From Casuarius casuarius (Eukaryota > Chordata > Aves > Casuariiformes > Casuariidae), in NCBI GenBank assembly GCA_003342895.1, contig PTFA01000158.1, positions 941,921 through 1,005,920 on the forward strand: a stretch of 64,000 nt of DNA, given 5' to 3'. This document shows, one piece after another, positions 26,236 through 38,868 of this stretch. Position 1 is the first letter of the stretch; every line of letters starts with the position of its first letter. The notes under the pieces are model-generated. The model was not told the origin of the DNA and made no database searches. It saw only the letters and a program-made list of their open reading frames with translations. A program made the position numbers and the translations under genes.

Positions 26236-29200
26236 TTTGTATTCTGCACTTCCCATTGTGTTTGCTTAGTGTTAGGACCAGCTGCCTTCTAAATTTCAAA
26301 AATCATTTCTGAAAATGTAAGGCTATGCTATTTCAGTTACATTGTCATAAAATGAATAAGCACAGTCCATATGCAAAAATCATTCTTTCAAAAACATCTT
26401 CCTGAATTTTCTTTAAACAGATATGTTAGCATCATCAGTGATCACACTTCTGTTTTTTAAATCTTTTCTTCAAACTTCATCTTATATAAATAAGTAAAAT
26501 GGACTATCATGACTCATAACTAAAAAGACAGGAATGTGGATATATTTACGTAGCAAAGTTCAGCAGACTTCAATTTTAACTGTCAAGCACTCTGTGTTGA
26601 AACCCCAGTCCAGAAGGCTTCCTGTCTGCCAGATTTGGCTACAAACTTCTGGCAAATTAGTCCCAAAGTGGAGTACAGCCAGCTCTGCTTGCTTCTCATA
26701 TGCTTTCAAAGCTGACTTCAGTGCATTTCCCGTGTGAAGTCATCCAAATACATTTGCAAACTCTCTTGATTTCACACAAAGATACTGCCCAGAGATGCTG
26801 GCACCTACATGGGGCAAACATCCATCAGTGCTGCTGAATCAGGGCAGCAAGCCTGCGGTATGCGCTATCAGACTGCTGACACGCTTAACACCCTCGGCTG
26901 AGACAGTGTCCTGTTGTACCAGGCACTGTAGAGGCAGAAAGGAGAAAGACCGTCAGGTAGAAGGTGGTGGAAAGGAATAGTGATGCTCAGAGGTGCAGAT
27001 AGGTAAATGACCGGCCTATGGTCCCCCTTTGACAGGAGTGTGAATCAAATCTAAACCTGCATGTCCAATTCCATCTTGTCTGTAATTAAGGCACCAGACT
27101 TCTGCCCATATCTACCCAAAACTCCTGACAAAATGTCATCAATGAAAGCACAAATTACTGGAACCGAGTATGGTCTGTGCTTGCATCACGAAATGACAGC
27201 TTCCTCTCTGTTTCGTTCCACACTTCCTATTCTTCTATGCCAAATCGTGGCAAATCCTAACAATCAATTCGATTAGTGACTCTTGGAGCGAAAATGAAAA
27301 ATTATGTTCCATTTCATGCAGTTGTCATTAGAAATGATGTATGTAATTAGAAGACAGAAAAGCTATTAGCATGCCCAAAGGCTGATGCCGTGAGGCGCCC
27401 CGCTGGGAGCTCCATGTGCCGACTTCGATTTTCTGAACGTGTGTGTGATAACTGAATGGGCTCAGGAATTTCTCCTGGAGCAGCGAGAGGATGGGGATGA
27501 GTGATACTCAGCCATGCCAAGCATTGCCTCTGTGATGCTCCTCTGCTTTGTAGTCGTGATTCCTCTGGTGACAAGTCTGTCTGCTGTTGGACAATGGAGG
27601 TTGAATTCACCCATGACGTAGCTCTGTCAAAGGCCAACAGAGCTCTGCCACCAGTGGGATTAGTCCCTCCTAAATCTTTTTCAGAGAGTTGGATGTCCTG
27701 CAGCTGATGTGTTAACAGCTCCGGACATGCAGGAGCATATTTTCGAAGCAATTTGCAGAATATCTGTCACATAGCTCGATTATTATTAATTTACATTACT
27801 GGAAGCTCTTGCACATTTCCCACATGTCATCTTGAAAATAGCCCCCCCCCCCCCCAAGAAACTTTAATAATTAAGTAGATCACATTGGGGACCAACTCAT
27901 CCACACAGCCCCCTCATGAGAGTAAACTCCAGGGGCTGAAAAGTAAAGAGGGGCTGGATGCAGATATCTGCTCTCTGCTAAAAGAGAGCAGGAGGCCTGC
28001 AGGATGTCTGTTAACAAGGAAGCAGGTGCTTGAGAGAAAGAGAAAATGTCTAAACCGTGTCCTTACTCACAGTCTAACTGTATAAAATCTCCAGCACAGA
28101 CCTGTTTGAACACTTGGTGATGAACACAGTAGAGAAAAGGATTAGCTAAATCTCCTATCACGCTGCGATTTAGGACTAGGAAGAAAGCCGTCTAGTTTCT
28201 CCGACACACCTGATTTATGATCTGGGTGGAAATTGCGGAACGTGAAGTATGTGCCGCTTTTCCTTTTGTGGAAAAGCCGAGCTAAAAAACAAGCTGGGGA
28301 AACTCATTCTGAGAGAATACGCCACAGAAAGGACCCTTAGTAATGCCGTTGGAGAAGGCACGTGTGAAACTTCGCCTGAAATACCAGCTACAGTTCTGGT
28401 CGGACACGTTAAAGAAAGAGTACATTTTAATGGAGCATATGCACAGATTGCAAACTGAAATACATGGGGAATGTAGGACCTGTCTTATGAGACATTTTGT
28501 CTTATGAATCCATTTTACAAGCTGAACTGAAAAATCAGCTATGCACTTCCAATTCCCTGCCCTCGGTGTCCTATGCCAGAGAGATCATGCTACAGCCCTG
28601 TGAAGTTCACTGATCTCTGCTCCCCCTTCCAGGGAGGCAGGGTAGAGCCAGACACTGTTTTTGCCTCTTCTGCCTGGTTTTATCATGATGATCCAGCTTC
28701 TGGCAGCTGGCAAGAGAACGGGACCATCTCACTTTTTCCAGAGTGCTTGGACAATGTGACTTCTGTGGGACAACCGTGACACCTAGTGGTCGCACACACG
28801 AGGTCCTTGGCAGCAAGGAGCTGGCCCCTGCCCTTGGAAACCACCCTGCAGGCCCTCAGCTCCCACCAGGCATAGAAAACAGGCATGAGTTTTCTGCAAG
28901 AGCAGCCCCGGGAGCTTCAGGACATGTTTTCACAGGATTTCCATGTATTTAAGGAAGATTTTCTTCTTCTGCTCAGCTTCCTGTAGGATTTCCCTGCGTG
29001 TATTTTGAGAAATCCCTTTTCCTTGTGTTACCCACCCTTCTCGACACTGGTGGATTTTGCTCTAGAAGTGCCCGTCTGACTTTGGCCTCTATGAACCAGG
29101 TATGCTGCAGTGGGCATGCTGCAAACGTGCTGAAACTGGGCTTCCCAAATCAATTTAAATAACGATAGTTGCTGGGTTTGGTTTTGAAATGTGTGTGCAA

Positions 29201-32200
29201 TGACCTGTGACCTTCCTGTCACATATAACAATAAGGGGTTCAAAAACCTCATGCTCAGATGCTGTCTAAACAAGCAGGCTTGTTTCGGGACACTGCCTGC
29301 TTCCTAGCTCCTGTGTCTGGGCACCTTCAAGTCTCTGTAGGCCACCTTCAGCTTTACTGGGCAATGACTGCTGTGGTAGCACTTCTAACTTGCAGCTTAA
29401 CCTGTAGCTCAGCGAGTATGGCCAATAAATGCATCAGCCTCTACTGCTAAGTTTGTTTTGTTGATCAGGCAAACTTTATTTGTTTATCCCAGTGGTTTGC
29501 TTTTCAAAGGATTATCTTTCCTATCTTACTGATTCTCCCAGCAGCAAGATGAACTGCTGGTCTTGATTTGCCTCCTAAGATATGAATTTTTATTTTCAAA
29601 ACTCCACTGAAGAGGGCGGTAGTAGGTATTCCTGTTGGCAACCTCATGCTGCTATTTAAAAGACAGGGGGGAAAAAAAAAAAAACCCTAAGATAAGAAGT
29701 TGCTTGGATGCAGCAATGCTGAGAATTGTAGCATCTAACTTTTAGTTCCCAGGCCTCCAGAGTGGTGTTTAAACCCCTGCTTTAGGTGCAGATGCTTTGG
29801 GGATCATGCCCTGGCCCCACTGATGATGGCTGTTATGAACAGCTGCAAATGTTCACTGCATAAAGAAAAGACATTCTTTGCAGGGCTATCTGTGTTTTTC
29901 AAGAGGCCTGTTTCAAATATTTTTTTCTTTAAATTCTCTTTATTAAATGTATTAAATATTTAGACTTAAATATTAATATTTAATTATAATCAAACCTCAA
30001 TTTAATTTTTGTTAATTCACTTTCAGAATTGTTTGAATACTTAAAGAATGTGCTGATAAACTTACACAGAGGATGTGAGATAAAGCCGAGTTTCCCCAAA
30101 TCACTGATGCTGAACTTTGTATGCAAACTACACCAAAGGACTAATAACGCATACAAATACTGTGACTATATATATATATGTGTGTAAATATGAGGCACAC
30201 TCACAGAACTACCCTCCAGTGATCTACGTTCTTCCGCCCAAATGAGCTACTGCTCACCTTCCACTTATATCTACCACAGTTCATGTCCAGAGCCTTTCTA
30301 GTGCAACCAATAACCTCTGTACTGAAGATGGTGAGCAAGTGCTCAGGTAACTCGAGGCAAAGAAACACCAAAGAGACACCAGAAAATCTGGGAAATCTAA
30401 AACGGAGCAGGATGGTGGGTGAACTGTGTGCATCTCAGGGCATGCTCTGCAAGAGCTGGGTAAATCATTTGCAGGCAACAGCAGGGTGATGAAGGAGCTG
30501 AGGGGGCAGAGAGACAAATTAGACCATGGGGAATGATTGACTACAGTGAAAGGTCACAAACCTTTGTAAACATGCTGTAGAATCTGAGTTAATTTGGTGA
30601 AACATTTACAAGGCCTGAGTAGGAAGGGAAAGGAGAGCCAAAATTTAGAACAGTATAAAAGTTGAGTTACATATTGCCAGGAGATGAGCAACCCGGACAA
30701 CTTCTCAAAAGCAAAGAAAAAGATGTAGGTCTCCATTTTCAGAAGTGACTGGTGCCTTTAGGAGCCCCAGTTGCGATGATTCAAGGGAGCCTTGTTGTCA
30801 CAGGCTAACAGTCAAATAATCTTTATGGCATCTTACTTTAGCTCTCCATGTCGCTAGTGCTGCGATTTCAAAACCTTCTCTTGACAGACACAGAAGATGT
30901 TTAGAGTAACAACATTAAAAAATCTGAATGAGTAAAAAATACAATCCAGACACGAGTGACACAGGAAGGCAGACGGGCTTGCTTGGATTGGGCTACAAAG
31001 TTTCATAGGAGCGTTGTGAAAATGCCAGCAAAGGAAAAGAGCAGCAACTCGGTAGCCAACCAAACCTCTCTGCAGCCCTGTAAGCCGCCATCTGGCTGCA
31101 GCTTTTGGAGGAAAGAGCTGCAACAGCTCCCCAGGGAGTGCGAGGCAACAGTCCTGACACATAATTCACCCTGCTGAACCACCAAGAGTGAAAAGCAAAT
31201 AAAATGCATTCGTTGCGAGCACGGCAGCTTGTCAATATGTGCCATGTGCAGATGACACAACAGACTCTTTATCAAAGCTGCTTTGTCTGCCTGGAGCCAA
31301 GAGAGTGGCTGGACTTCTGCTGCTGTGATAGAACAGGTAGAGAAATATATGTCAGCTTATTTTTCAGTTGATCTCAGTTAAGTCAATGGAGCTGACACAG
31401 GTTTTAGTGTCAAGCATGCTTTTTTCTTTGACGGACCAGAATGCAGGTGACCTTCTGTGTGTCTTGGCCAGGACATTAGCAGGACAAATCAACCAACTGT
31501 TCAGTCATAGGCTTGCACAAAGATAAAAATGATTTCCCCTATTTAAGAGGTACTGGTTCTACTATGAATCGAGAGATGACAGATTCTTATTCTTCAAGGA
31601 CTGTTTTCTTTTAGCTGTGTCAGGAGGCTTCTCTTGAATATTGTTGTGCTCACCCTTAAGGCTTAAAAGCACTTTCCAGATCAGAATATGAAAATATTTT
31701 TACTTCTAATTAGTATAAAGTGCATATGCCACTTCAAAGTGTCAAGAGAAAAAGGTCCTAAAGGGTGACTGGACCTGAACACCTGCCAGCAGGGAACGTG
31801 GAAAGCAAAGAGGCAGATGGGGAAGGGGGTGGCATCTCTGAGCAGCCACTCCCTGCTTGCAGACTCCACTCAGGTATCCTGAAAACATCAACAGCAGATG
31901 AAATTCCGGGCATTAATACTTCATTTTAACAATTTTTTTCCTGCTTGCACGTGGCCAGGCTTGTGCTTTAGGGTAAGGCTTTCCTTTCATTCCTGAAGGC
32001 AACCTCTTCGATTGTTTCAACTGAAAAATAGCACTAATTCAGGGAGAAAAAAGGTCTCCTCTCCAGTCACTTCTGAGATGTCAGCTTTCTCCATCCAATA
32101 CGCAATGCATCACACTGAAGATTTACAGCTATCATTAAAGCCTGAGCATCCTAAGACCTGCAGAAAATGGCATCTTGCTTCCCTCCTCTGAAGAGGAGAT

Positions 32201-35200
32201 GGGACAAGTTAGCTCTGTGCAGCATCATCTGCATGTACGACGACACTGCTCAGTCATAGCTAAACTGATGGTATAACTTGTTGATTATTCCTCATTCCTG
32301 GAGTAATATAAGGACAAATGAATCACGAAAGATGCTAACTCAAACTCTGGCTTTTAACCTTTTCTCAGTTTGCAGGCCCGGCCGATTTTCAAGACTAGAT
32401 GCAGTCTTGACAACAGCCTGGCTTTTCTAGGCTTTCTCTTACAGGCACTTTTGGAGGCTATACATGGAAACACAGCAGTCTGTGGCCCACAGAGTGAAAG
32501 CTCCTGCTCAGAAGTGAGTGGCTCCTCTCTGCAACTATTGCACTTTTGATTTGGTGAGTAAACTCAGTTTCAGCAGGGTGGGAAGAAGATTGACTTGGGG
32601 ATAGGGGTAAACAGCCTCAGAAGCAGAAGCACCGTCTGAGCGTCTTGTTTAGCTCTGTGTTCGCCACAGGGAAAATCAGTTTCCAGAGTGTAACTAGGAG
32701 ATTTCTCCCACTGTCAGAGCTGCAGACTTGTCTTTGGAGGGAGTGCCCCCAGGAATGGTGGTTGGCAGCACAGGGCTGCCTTGGCTCAGCTGCTGAACCG
32801 AGGCAGAGCTGGCTTCCCCGAGCCAAACAACCTAGCGGTGGATGTGGACTCAGAGGGGTCGTTCTCTCCAGACTAGTGTTTGCTGGAGGGGAAAAAGCAT
32901 TCCCTTCCCTCTCACTGCAACTGCCCGCATGCATGAGCGGTGGCAGGCTAGTGGGCACTGTGGTCTGCCAAGCCCACATGCTGGGTTCTCACGTTTCGTT
33001 CAGTTGTTTTCCCCTTTCTGCCAAGTAAAAATAATGTGTTTCCAAGGGTTTTCGAGTCCTGTGATGTGGAAAGAACCACCTGCTCAAAAGCGGCAGGGAA
33101 GTTTCCTATTAATTTGTCAAAGGCAGAATTTTATTTATCTTTGTAGAAAGAGGAACCCTGAAATCATTGAACCAACCCCTGGCTGAGGGACTTAGCATGT
33201 GGCAAAAGTTACAGGAGCAGTCAGGGAAGTGTGATGTTTTATTAATGTCTGTGGCAGTCCTTACAGGCCTCAGCTGAGGTTAGAGATGTTCTTCTCTCTC
33301 ACTCAGAGGGACTGATGTTTCTGGGGCAGGGTTATAGAGAAATAAAGCTTTCCCTGGCTCTGAGGTATATTTGACAGAAAAGTTCATCCCAGGTTGTCCA
33401 AACTGGTGTTTTTTAGTGGTGTTGGGAACAGCAGCTGGACAACCCAACCTGCAAAGTTCTTCCTTCAGCCCAGACGAGGGTTCTTGCTGCCTTGGACACC
33501 CCTCTGGGTCCATGGGCAGAGTGAACCAGGTGGCAGAAACCCCAGGTGACCATGCTGGTACGTGAGCTGTGCCCGGCAGAACCACGTGGGAGTAATGTTA
33601 GAGTGTAACGTTGTCGGAGCAGGAATGTCCTTGCCCCTGGACACCCTCTCAGGAGAGGGGTGGCCTGACCAGCCCACTCACATTCCTCACCAGCAGGATC
33701 TAACCCACAGTTTTCCGTAAGGAGCGGAAATCCTGCTCCTGGGGGGGGTTCGGAGCTTGAGCTGCTTAATTCACTGATAGAAGCAAGACTCTCCTGTTGG
33801 TTCTCGACAGAAACGATGTGGCTGAGCTCCATGTCTGGTCTCTGTGTCATCTGAAGGGGATGACACAGCTGAGCCTTCAAAGCTCAGCTGGACCCTTAGA
33901 TCTGAAAATGAGTTTTCAGGGCCCACAGTTAGACTTTCTGTTTAGGAACTGAGCAAAGACGGCATTTAAAGCCCAGCTCTGAGCCGTATGTGAAATCAGT
34001 GAACATCCATGGGGTTTCAGGTCACAGCCTTTGTGGTGGTGCTCTGGTATCCCCATGCGCTGGTAGACCTCAGACAGTGCTGCTCAGCGGAACAGCCACG
34101 CTTCTCTGCACTGCAAATGTGAGCGGGTCCTTGTCTTTGCTGATCTCTGTTCCATGAGAGCTTTGACAGTCAGAGTTTTTGCTGAAGCTGTTATGGAAGA
34201 TATTGCAATTCCACACAAGGTTATAATTAGGAGAACTTCTAAATTACAAAATACAAATGAATATAAGTGCACATATGTAATTTATAGATAGTACTTGCCA
34301 ACTTACTGTCCTTGGAAACAGGTTTCTGTATCCAGCCATTTCTCATGAGAGATGAAGAAGGAAGTCTGACCTATACCATCTCAATCACATCAGTATTGAC
34401 GGTATGATAAACAATAAGCTGTGGGGTAACTTTTGTAAAAAAGATGGACATTACACTAAAAATAGTTCATACAAAAACGTACAGATGTCAGATGCCAGAT
34501 ATTTGGAATATTTTTCTTGTTTACAGAAAGAAAGTTATATTTTATTACTTAATTCGATTCATGCTTTCTTTTCTTCTTTTTTTTTTTTTTTACCAAAACC
34601 AAAGTCTGTTATGAAATATTCATGTTTATTTGCTAATGACACCCTAACAGTGGATTGAACAAACGAAGTGCATTTTGCTTCATCCGTGCCTCTCTCATTG
34701 ACTTCACCTGGAAATGCCTACAAGGAACTTTTGTTTGCAAAGCTAGTCACAAAAAGATAGCAGTGTGAATTTGTGCTGCAATGTTTGCACAAGCACTGGT
34801 GGCAGAACTAACACAAACACTTGTGGGAATGTGTTTGTGCAAGGTTAATGTCAGAAATGATTTATTGAAGCCTTCCTCCTGTTCGCCAGTCTAGCATCCG
34901 TCAAAGGAGTAAACAATACCCCCGTGATTTCAGAGTGCTCTGAGGCTGCTTGCTGAACAAACACCCTAGATCAGAGTCAATGTTTTGGAAGTAATCAATC
35001 AACTGGTATTTGTTCCCACAAAATTTCACCTGAAATGCTTTGAATTAAGAGTCAAAATCAATCTTTTTGAAGATAACTCCATTTTTTCCCTGTTGATGTG
35101 TTGTTCAGTGAAGTTGGTGAGAAGAGATCCAAGCAGCTAAAGTTATACTCACGTGATATGGAAGAATTATTTTTCACAAATTGTGATTTGTAATGGAATG

Positions 35201-35502
35201 ACAGAAATGAATATATGCCTGTCCTCCTACCTTCCTATTTCAAGAAGAAATAGAATTTGCATGGCGTCGCTACACATGTCCTAGGCAAATGCTCCTTCCA
35301 GTCCCTCCTCCATCAGGCCTCATCCCTGAGAGTTTGGCACTTCTTTAAAAGCTCGTCTTTGTTTTTGAGCTCTCTCTTTTTTTTTAATAAAATGCACACT
35401 GAACTGAATTCTTCCATCATGAGTGGTAACTGAAGAAATCTAGATTCATGGGACCCTGCTGAATTGCAGGCAGAGTTGCCAGAACCAAGCCTAGCCCTCA
35501 GG
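26236..35502. other. Intergenic DNA, no gene recognised
   Basis: A long gene-free stretch. It contains a pure C run at about 27,842-27,856, an A run at about 29,672-29,684, a short TA/TG microsatellite near 30,168-30,184 and a long T run near 34,579-34,592. Paired opposite-strand frames at 30.9-31.3, 32.6-33.2 and 33.3-33.9 kb mirror one another and have no domain, so they are treated as chance. I see no exon of the gene usually lying downstream of FZD4 (PRSS23). Confidence 0.6.
29966..29983. repeat. 18-bp perfect AT palindrome
   Basis: TTAAATATTAATATTTAA is its own reverse complement. It sits in a very AT-rich stretch (29,935-30,010), where such palindromes can arise by chance. No function is claimed. 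Confidence 0.9.
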
Positions 35503-35534
35503 GGGATTTAATTTATAAGGGATTTAATTTATAA
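35503..35534 (+). repeat. Two-copy 16-bp tandem repeat
   Basis: GGGATTTAATTTATAA is present twice in direct succession, at 35,503 and 35,519. Both copies are identical. Confidence 0.9.
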
Positions 35535-35636
35535 GATCTATCATAACTAATCCTTACGGCCAAGTCAGTGGTTACAGAACCCAGCCAAGAAGGATGGTAA
35601 TTATTTTTTCTGTTTATTCACCAGATAAATGGTGAA

Positions 35637-35697
35637 TTACCTCCGCAAATATATTGCCTCCACAAACATATTTTTACCTCCACAAATGTAAAATGTT
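35637..35697 (+). repeat. Three imperfect ~19-bp tandem units
   Basis: Three consecutive units share the core CCTCCRCAAA followed by a short T/A stretch (35,637-35,655, then about 35,656 and 35,675). The copies differ by several substitutions, so the array is old. Confidence 0.7.
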
Positions 35698-36029
35698 ACG
35701 TTGTAGTCACAGCCAAAACCACTTTCACTCACCTCTAGCAGATGTTAGGCAGTTTAAAATACCAAACAGGAAACTGGGTTCATAGCTGAAAGCTGGCAAA
35801 TACCTCCGAACCGATATCAGATGTAGCGAAAGGTTAGTTTCGTTCTGTTCAAATGTCAGCTTTAAGTGTCCTGTTAACATAAGGCTGCAATCAGAGCATT
35901 TTAAGCCCTGAACAAGAAAGTGCTAAAGATTTCAGCTGTGGACAGACACGCCCACTGCAAATAGCTGCTTTTATTGAAAATTGTTCGCTCTCAGTTTTTG
36001 GACTTGCCCCTCTCTCGGCAGCTGCTGAC
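35698..36029. other. Intergenic DNA, no gene recognised
   Basis: Single-copy AT-rich sequence. Nothing was recognised. Confidence 0.6.
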
Positions 36030-36290
36030 TCTTCAGCTGTGCCAAGCGCCTGGAGCACTAGCTACCTGGATGCTTCGCGCAACGGTGGCCAGATTAGTTT
36101 AAGCACAACATGGTTTGGGGATGGCTGGTGCTTTCCCTCCGCAGCCCGCCCTGCGGTGGTGATGCGCAGCTCCGGCTGGCCCTGGGACAGCTCTCTGTTC
36201 GTGCTCTGGGGCGCCTCGGAGGCTCCCCCGCGGGGACGTTCATGTCTGCGTCTCAGTCCTCTTTTTTCTACTCTACGGGGCTCAAGTCCA
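36030..36290. promoter_or_regulatory. CpG-dense patch, possible orphan CpG island
   Basis: CpG frequency is raised here (for example GCTTCGCGCAACGG, CCCCCGCGGGGACGTTC) relative to the neighbouring AT-rich DNA. Opposite-strand open frames of 176 and 115 codons overlap the patch. They mirror each other and show no domain, which is expected of GC-rich DNA. A regulatory role is inference only. Confidence 0.3.
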
Positions 36291-38499
36291 GTTTGTTTTC
36301 CAACTTCTGCTGTCTTTTTGGAGAGATTTTTTTTTTCTTCTGCATCTAGGGGAATAAATGTGTTATCCCAAGAAAGGTTACATGAGGTTACCCTGGATTT
36401 GGCGGTCACATCTGTATTCCTGCTCCAAAGCCGGTCTGAAGGCCCCTTGGCTCAGAGCTGCTCCTCGCTGTGGACTACCACCACGCAGCGGAGCAGCTCC
36501 ATCTCCTTCGGTGACTGCAGGGTGGCAGCCGTGTTTTTGGGCTGCACATCATTTAAGAACATGGGGTAGGTTTTCAAAGAGAGCTGCAGTCTGAGAACCG
36601 TAAACCCTGGCCTTCTAATCCCAGGCTCAGCAATCTCACTTCCTCTATAACACGAGGTAAATCATTTAACCGTCTGAACATTGTCTTGATTAAGAATATG
36701 ACTCTGCAGTTCTTGTGGTACAGATTTATAGAGGCTCTCTCCATGTGCATGTTTCCTTTAGTTAAAAAACACCCTTGGTGTGCCAGTGCAAGTCTGTGAA
36801 TAGATCTGGATCTAAGAACTATGGAAATTAGATGGAGAAAAGACTCTGCGGCATTTTGTTTCAATAACGCAGACTCTTCTCCCTCCCCGTGAAAGAAATC
36901 CCGTTCACTCCTGGAACTGGTGGAGATGAGCCAAGGGGTACAGCAAGGAATGGGATCAGAAGTCATTTTCTAGTTTTGCTGTGAATGAATTCAAATGGGG
37001 ATTTTTCTCCTGATCACCCCACTCCGTGTGTCTCTTTGGCCAACTGATTCTCAAACCTCCTGGTCTTCCTTTTGTTGCTGGGAGGTTAATGGGCTTCTTC
37101 TGTGACTGTAGGGAAGAAAATGTTCAAAGCTGACTCCAGAGACTGCATTTCACAAATTTGTGCCTCTTTAGATCAGTCGTCTCACCAAACCGATGGGGCC
37201 CAGGTACTCCTGGCTTACTCTTACAAGGCTTTCCTCTGCCTACACCAACGCCGAGGTCACCACTCGTGTCCCAACAGCCGTCGCAGCTCGTGGATCCCGG
37301 TCTCTCTAGCTAGTCCACCACGGCTGGGCCACCCGCTACGTGGCACGAGACTGTAGCTTGTTAGCAGGCTTGGGAAGAGAGCTGCAGACTGGACTCCTCA
37401 CCGGCGCCCACGCTGCAGGAGGTGGTCATGAGGCCAGAGTGCACTGCTACTGGAAAGACCACGCAAGCACTGTGCTGGTGTCCATGTCTGCCATACTTAG
37501 CTCTTTTCAGCCAAAAAAAAAAAAAAGAAAAATAAAAGGCCCAGTGCCCTGTACCCTGAAGAGAGAGGGGGAGGAAGGGATGAGGCTTGGTGTGGAGCAT
37601 CCTGAGGTATCCTGAACCTGGTAGCTGCTCAGACGAGGACTCCACTCTCCTACATCATCTGAATGGGAGGAATCTCCAGGTCTTGCAGAAGCGAAACCCA
37701 GATTGCTACATGCCAAACCGAGAGATGTCTTTGTCCATGCCAACAGGATGAATTACTAGTATTTCAGGATGAGACCTGCCCCTTTCCCTCCTTCAGTTAT
37801 AAAACTGTTCTCCGGGGAAGCGAGGATGGCTCTTAACTTCTTTTGGCTCTGGTCAGGCCACAGCTGTAGCAACATAATTGTTTTGTGAGCGGAATGGTAT
37901 TATTGTTCGTCGTATTTTCATACACTGGGGCCCATGTAGCTGATTTTCAGCATTTTATATACATATTGCCTCCTCCCCTGAGAATCACTCTTTCCCATTT
38001 CGAGGCCTCACCTGCACCCCCTACCTGTTAAAAAGATGCTACATCTTTTACCGTGGTTCTTTAGCGCGTGACTCTGCTTTTTGCTTTCTGCCTGGGGCTT
38101 GTCAGCTTTTTCCCACTGCTGCCAAATGGCAGCAGAACGAATAAGGGCTGTCATCTCAGGCAGGAGACTTCCCTTTCTGCTCTGTTTTCCCCATCTATTT
38201 TTTTAAGTATAACTAGTGCGAGCAAAAGGAAGAGATTGCATTAAGTCTTCCTACCGGCCTTCCTGGAGTCCATGTGCTGCTGGTGTTCGCTACGGGCAGC
38301 CTTCCTCGCTGTAACCAGGTGAAAGATGTCCCTCTGGCCAGCGGACAGATGCTACCAAGGCATCAAGTCATTTTTTTTCTTCAGATAACTCCAGCGCAGT
38401 GAGCAATGTGAGCAAGCTGCAGTACCTACATCCAGGCGGAGGGCAGATTTCCTTAGTTAATGCACTTGGTGCAAACCGTCACGTACAGTGGCCTGGCCC
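36291..38499. other. Intergenic DNA, no gene recognised
   Basis: Contains another small CpG-rich stretch (about 37,220-37,345) and an A run near 37,512-37,535. No coding exon can be supported. Confidence 0.6.
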
Positions 38500-38868
38500 C
38501 GGAAGGAGCGAGGGCCTGAGCAGGGGCTGTGGTCTGGGGCTGGGACCCAGGGCTGGGGCTGGGCCCTGGGGCTGGAGCCTGGGGCTGCGGCCAGGACCTG
38601 GAGCTGGGACCTGGGACCTGGACCTGAGGCCAAGACTTGAGTCTGGGACTGGGGCTGGGACATGCTGCTGGGATCTGGAGCTGGGATCTGGAGCTAGGGT
38701 TGGGACCTGGGGCTGGGATTGGGACCTGGGGGTGGGACATGGGGTTGGAACTTGGGGCTGGGGCTGGGACCTGGGGCTGCAGTTGGGACCTGGGGCTGGG
38801 GTTGGGACCTGGGGGTGGGACATGGGGTTGGAACTTGGGGCTGGGGCTGGGACCTGGGCTGGGGCGCA
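38500..38868 (+). repeat. GC-rich minisatellite with 83-bp higher-order repeat
   Basis: The block is built from short variants of GGGGCTGGGACCTG and related units. At its right end an 83-base higher-order unit is seen twice: 38,700-38,782 and 38,783-38,865, nearly identical (for example the shared GGGGTTGGAACTTGGGGCTG). All frames stay open over much of the array, giving Gly/Leu/Trp-rich or Pro/Ser/Gln-rich low-complexity translations (up to 225 codons on the minus strand). These are artefacts of the repeat. The G-rich strand has many GGG runs and could form G-quadruplexes. Confidence 0.9.

Noticed and set aside
32617..33186. Overlapping plus and minus frames of 114-127 codons
   Set aside because: Mirror frames over moderately GC-rich DNA without a domain.
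36039..36569. 176-codon open frame on the plus strand
   Set aside because: GC-rich patch with a mirrored frame on the other strand, no domain, no splice context.
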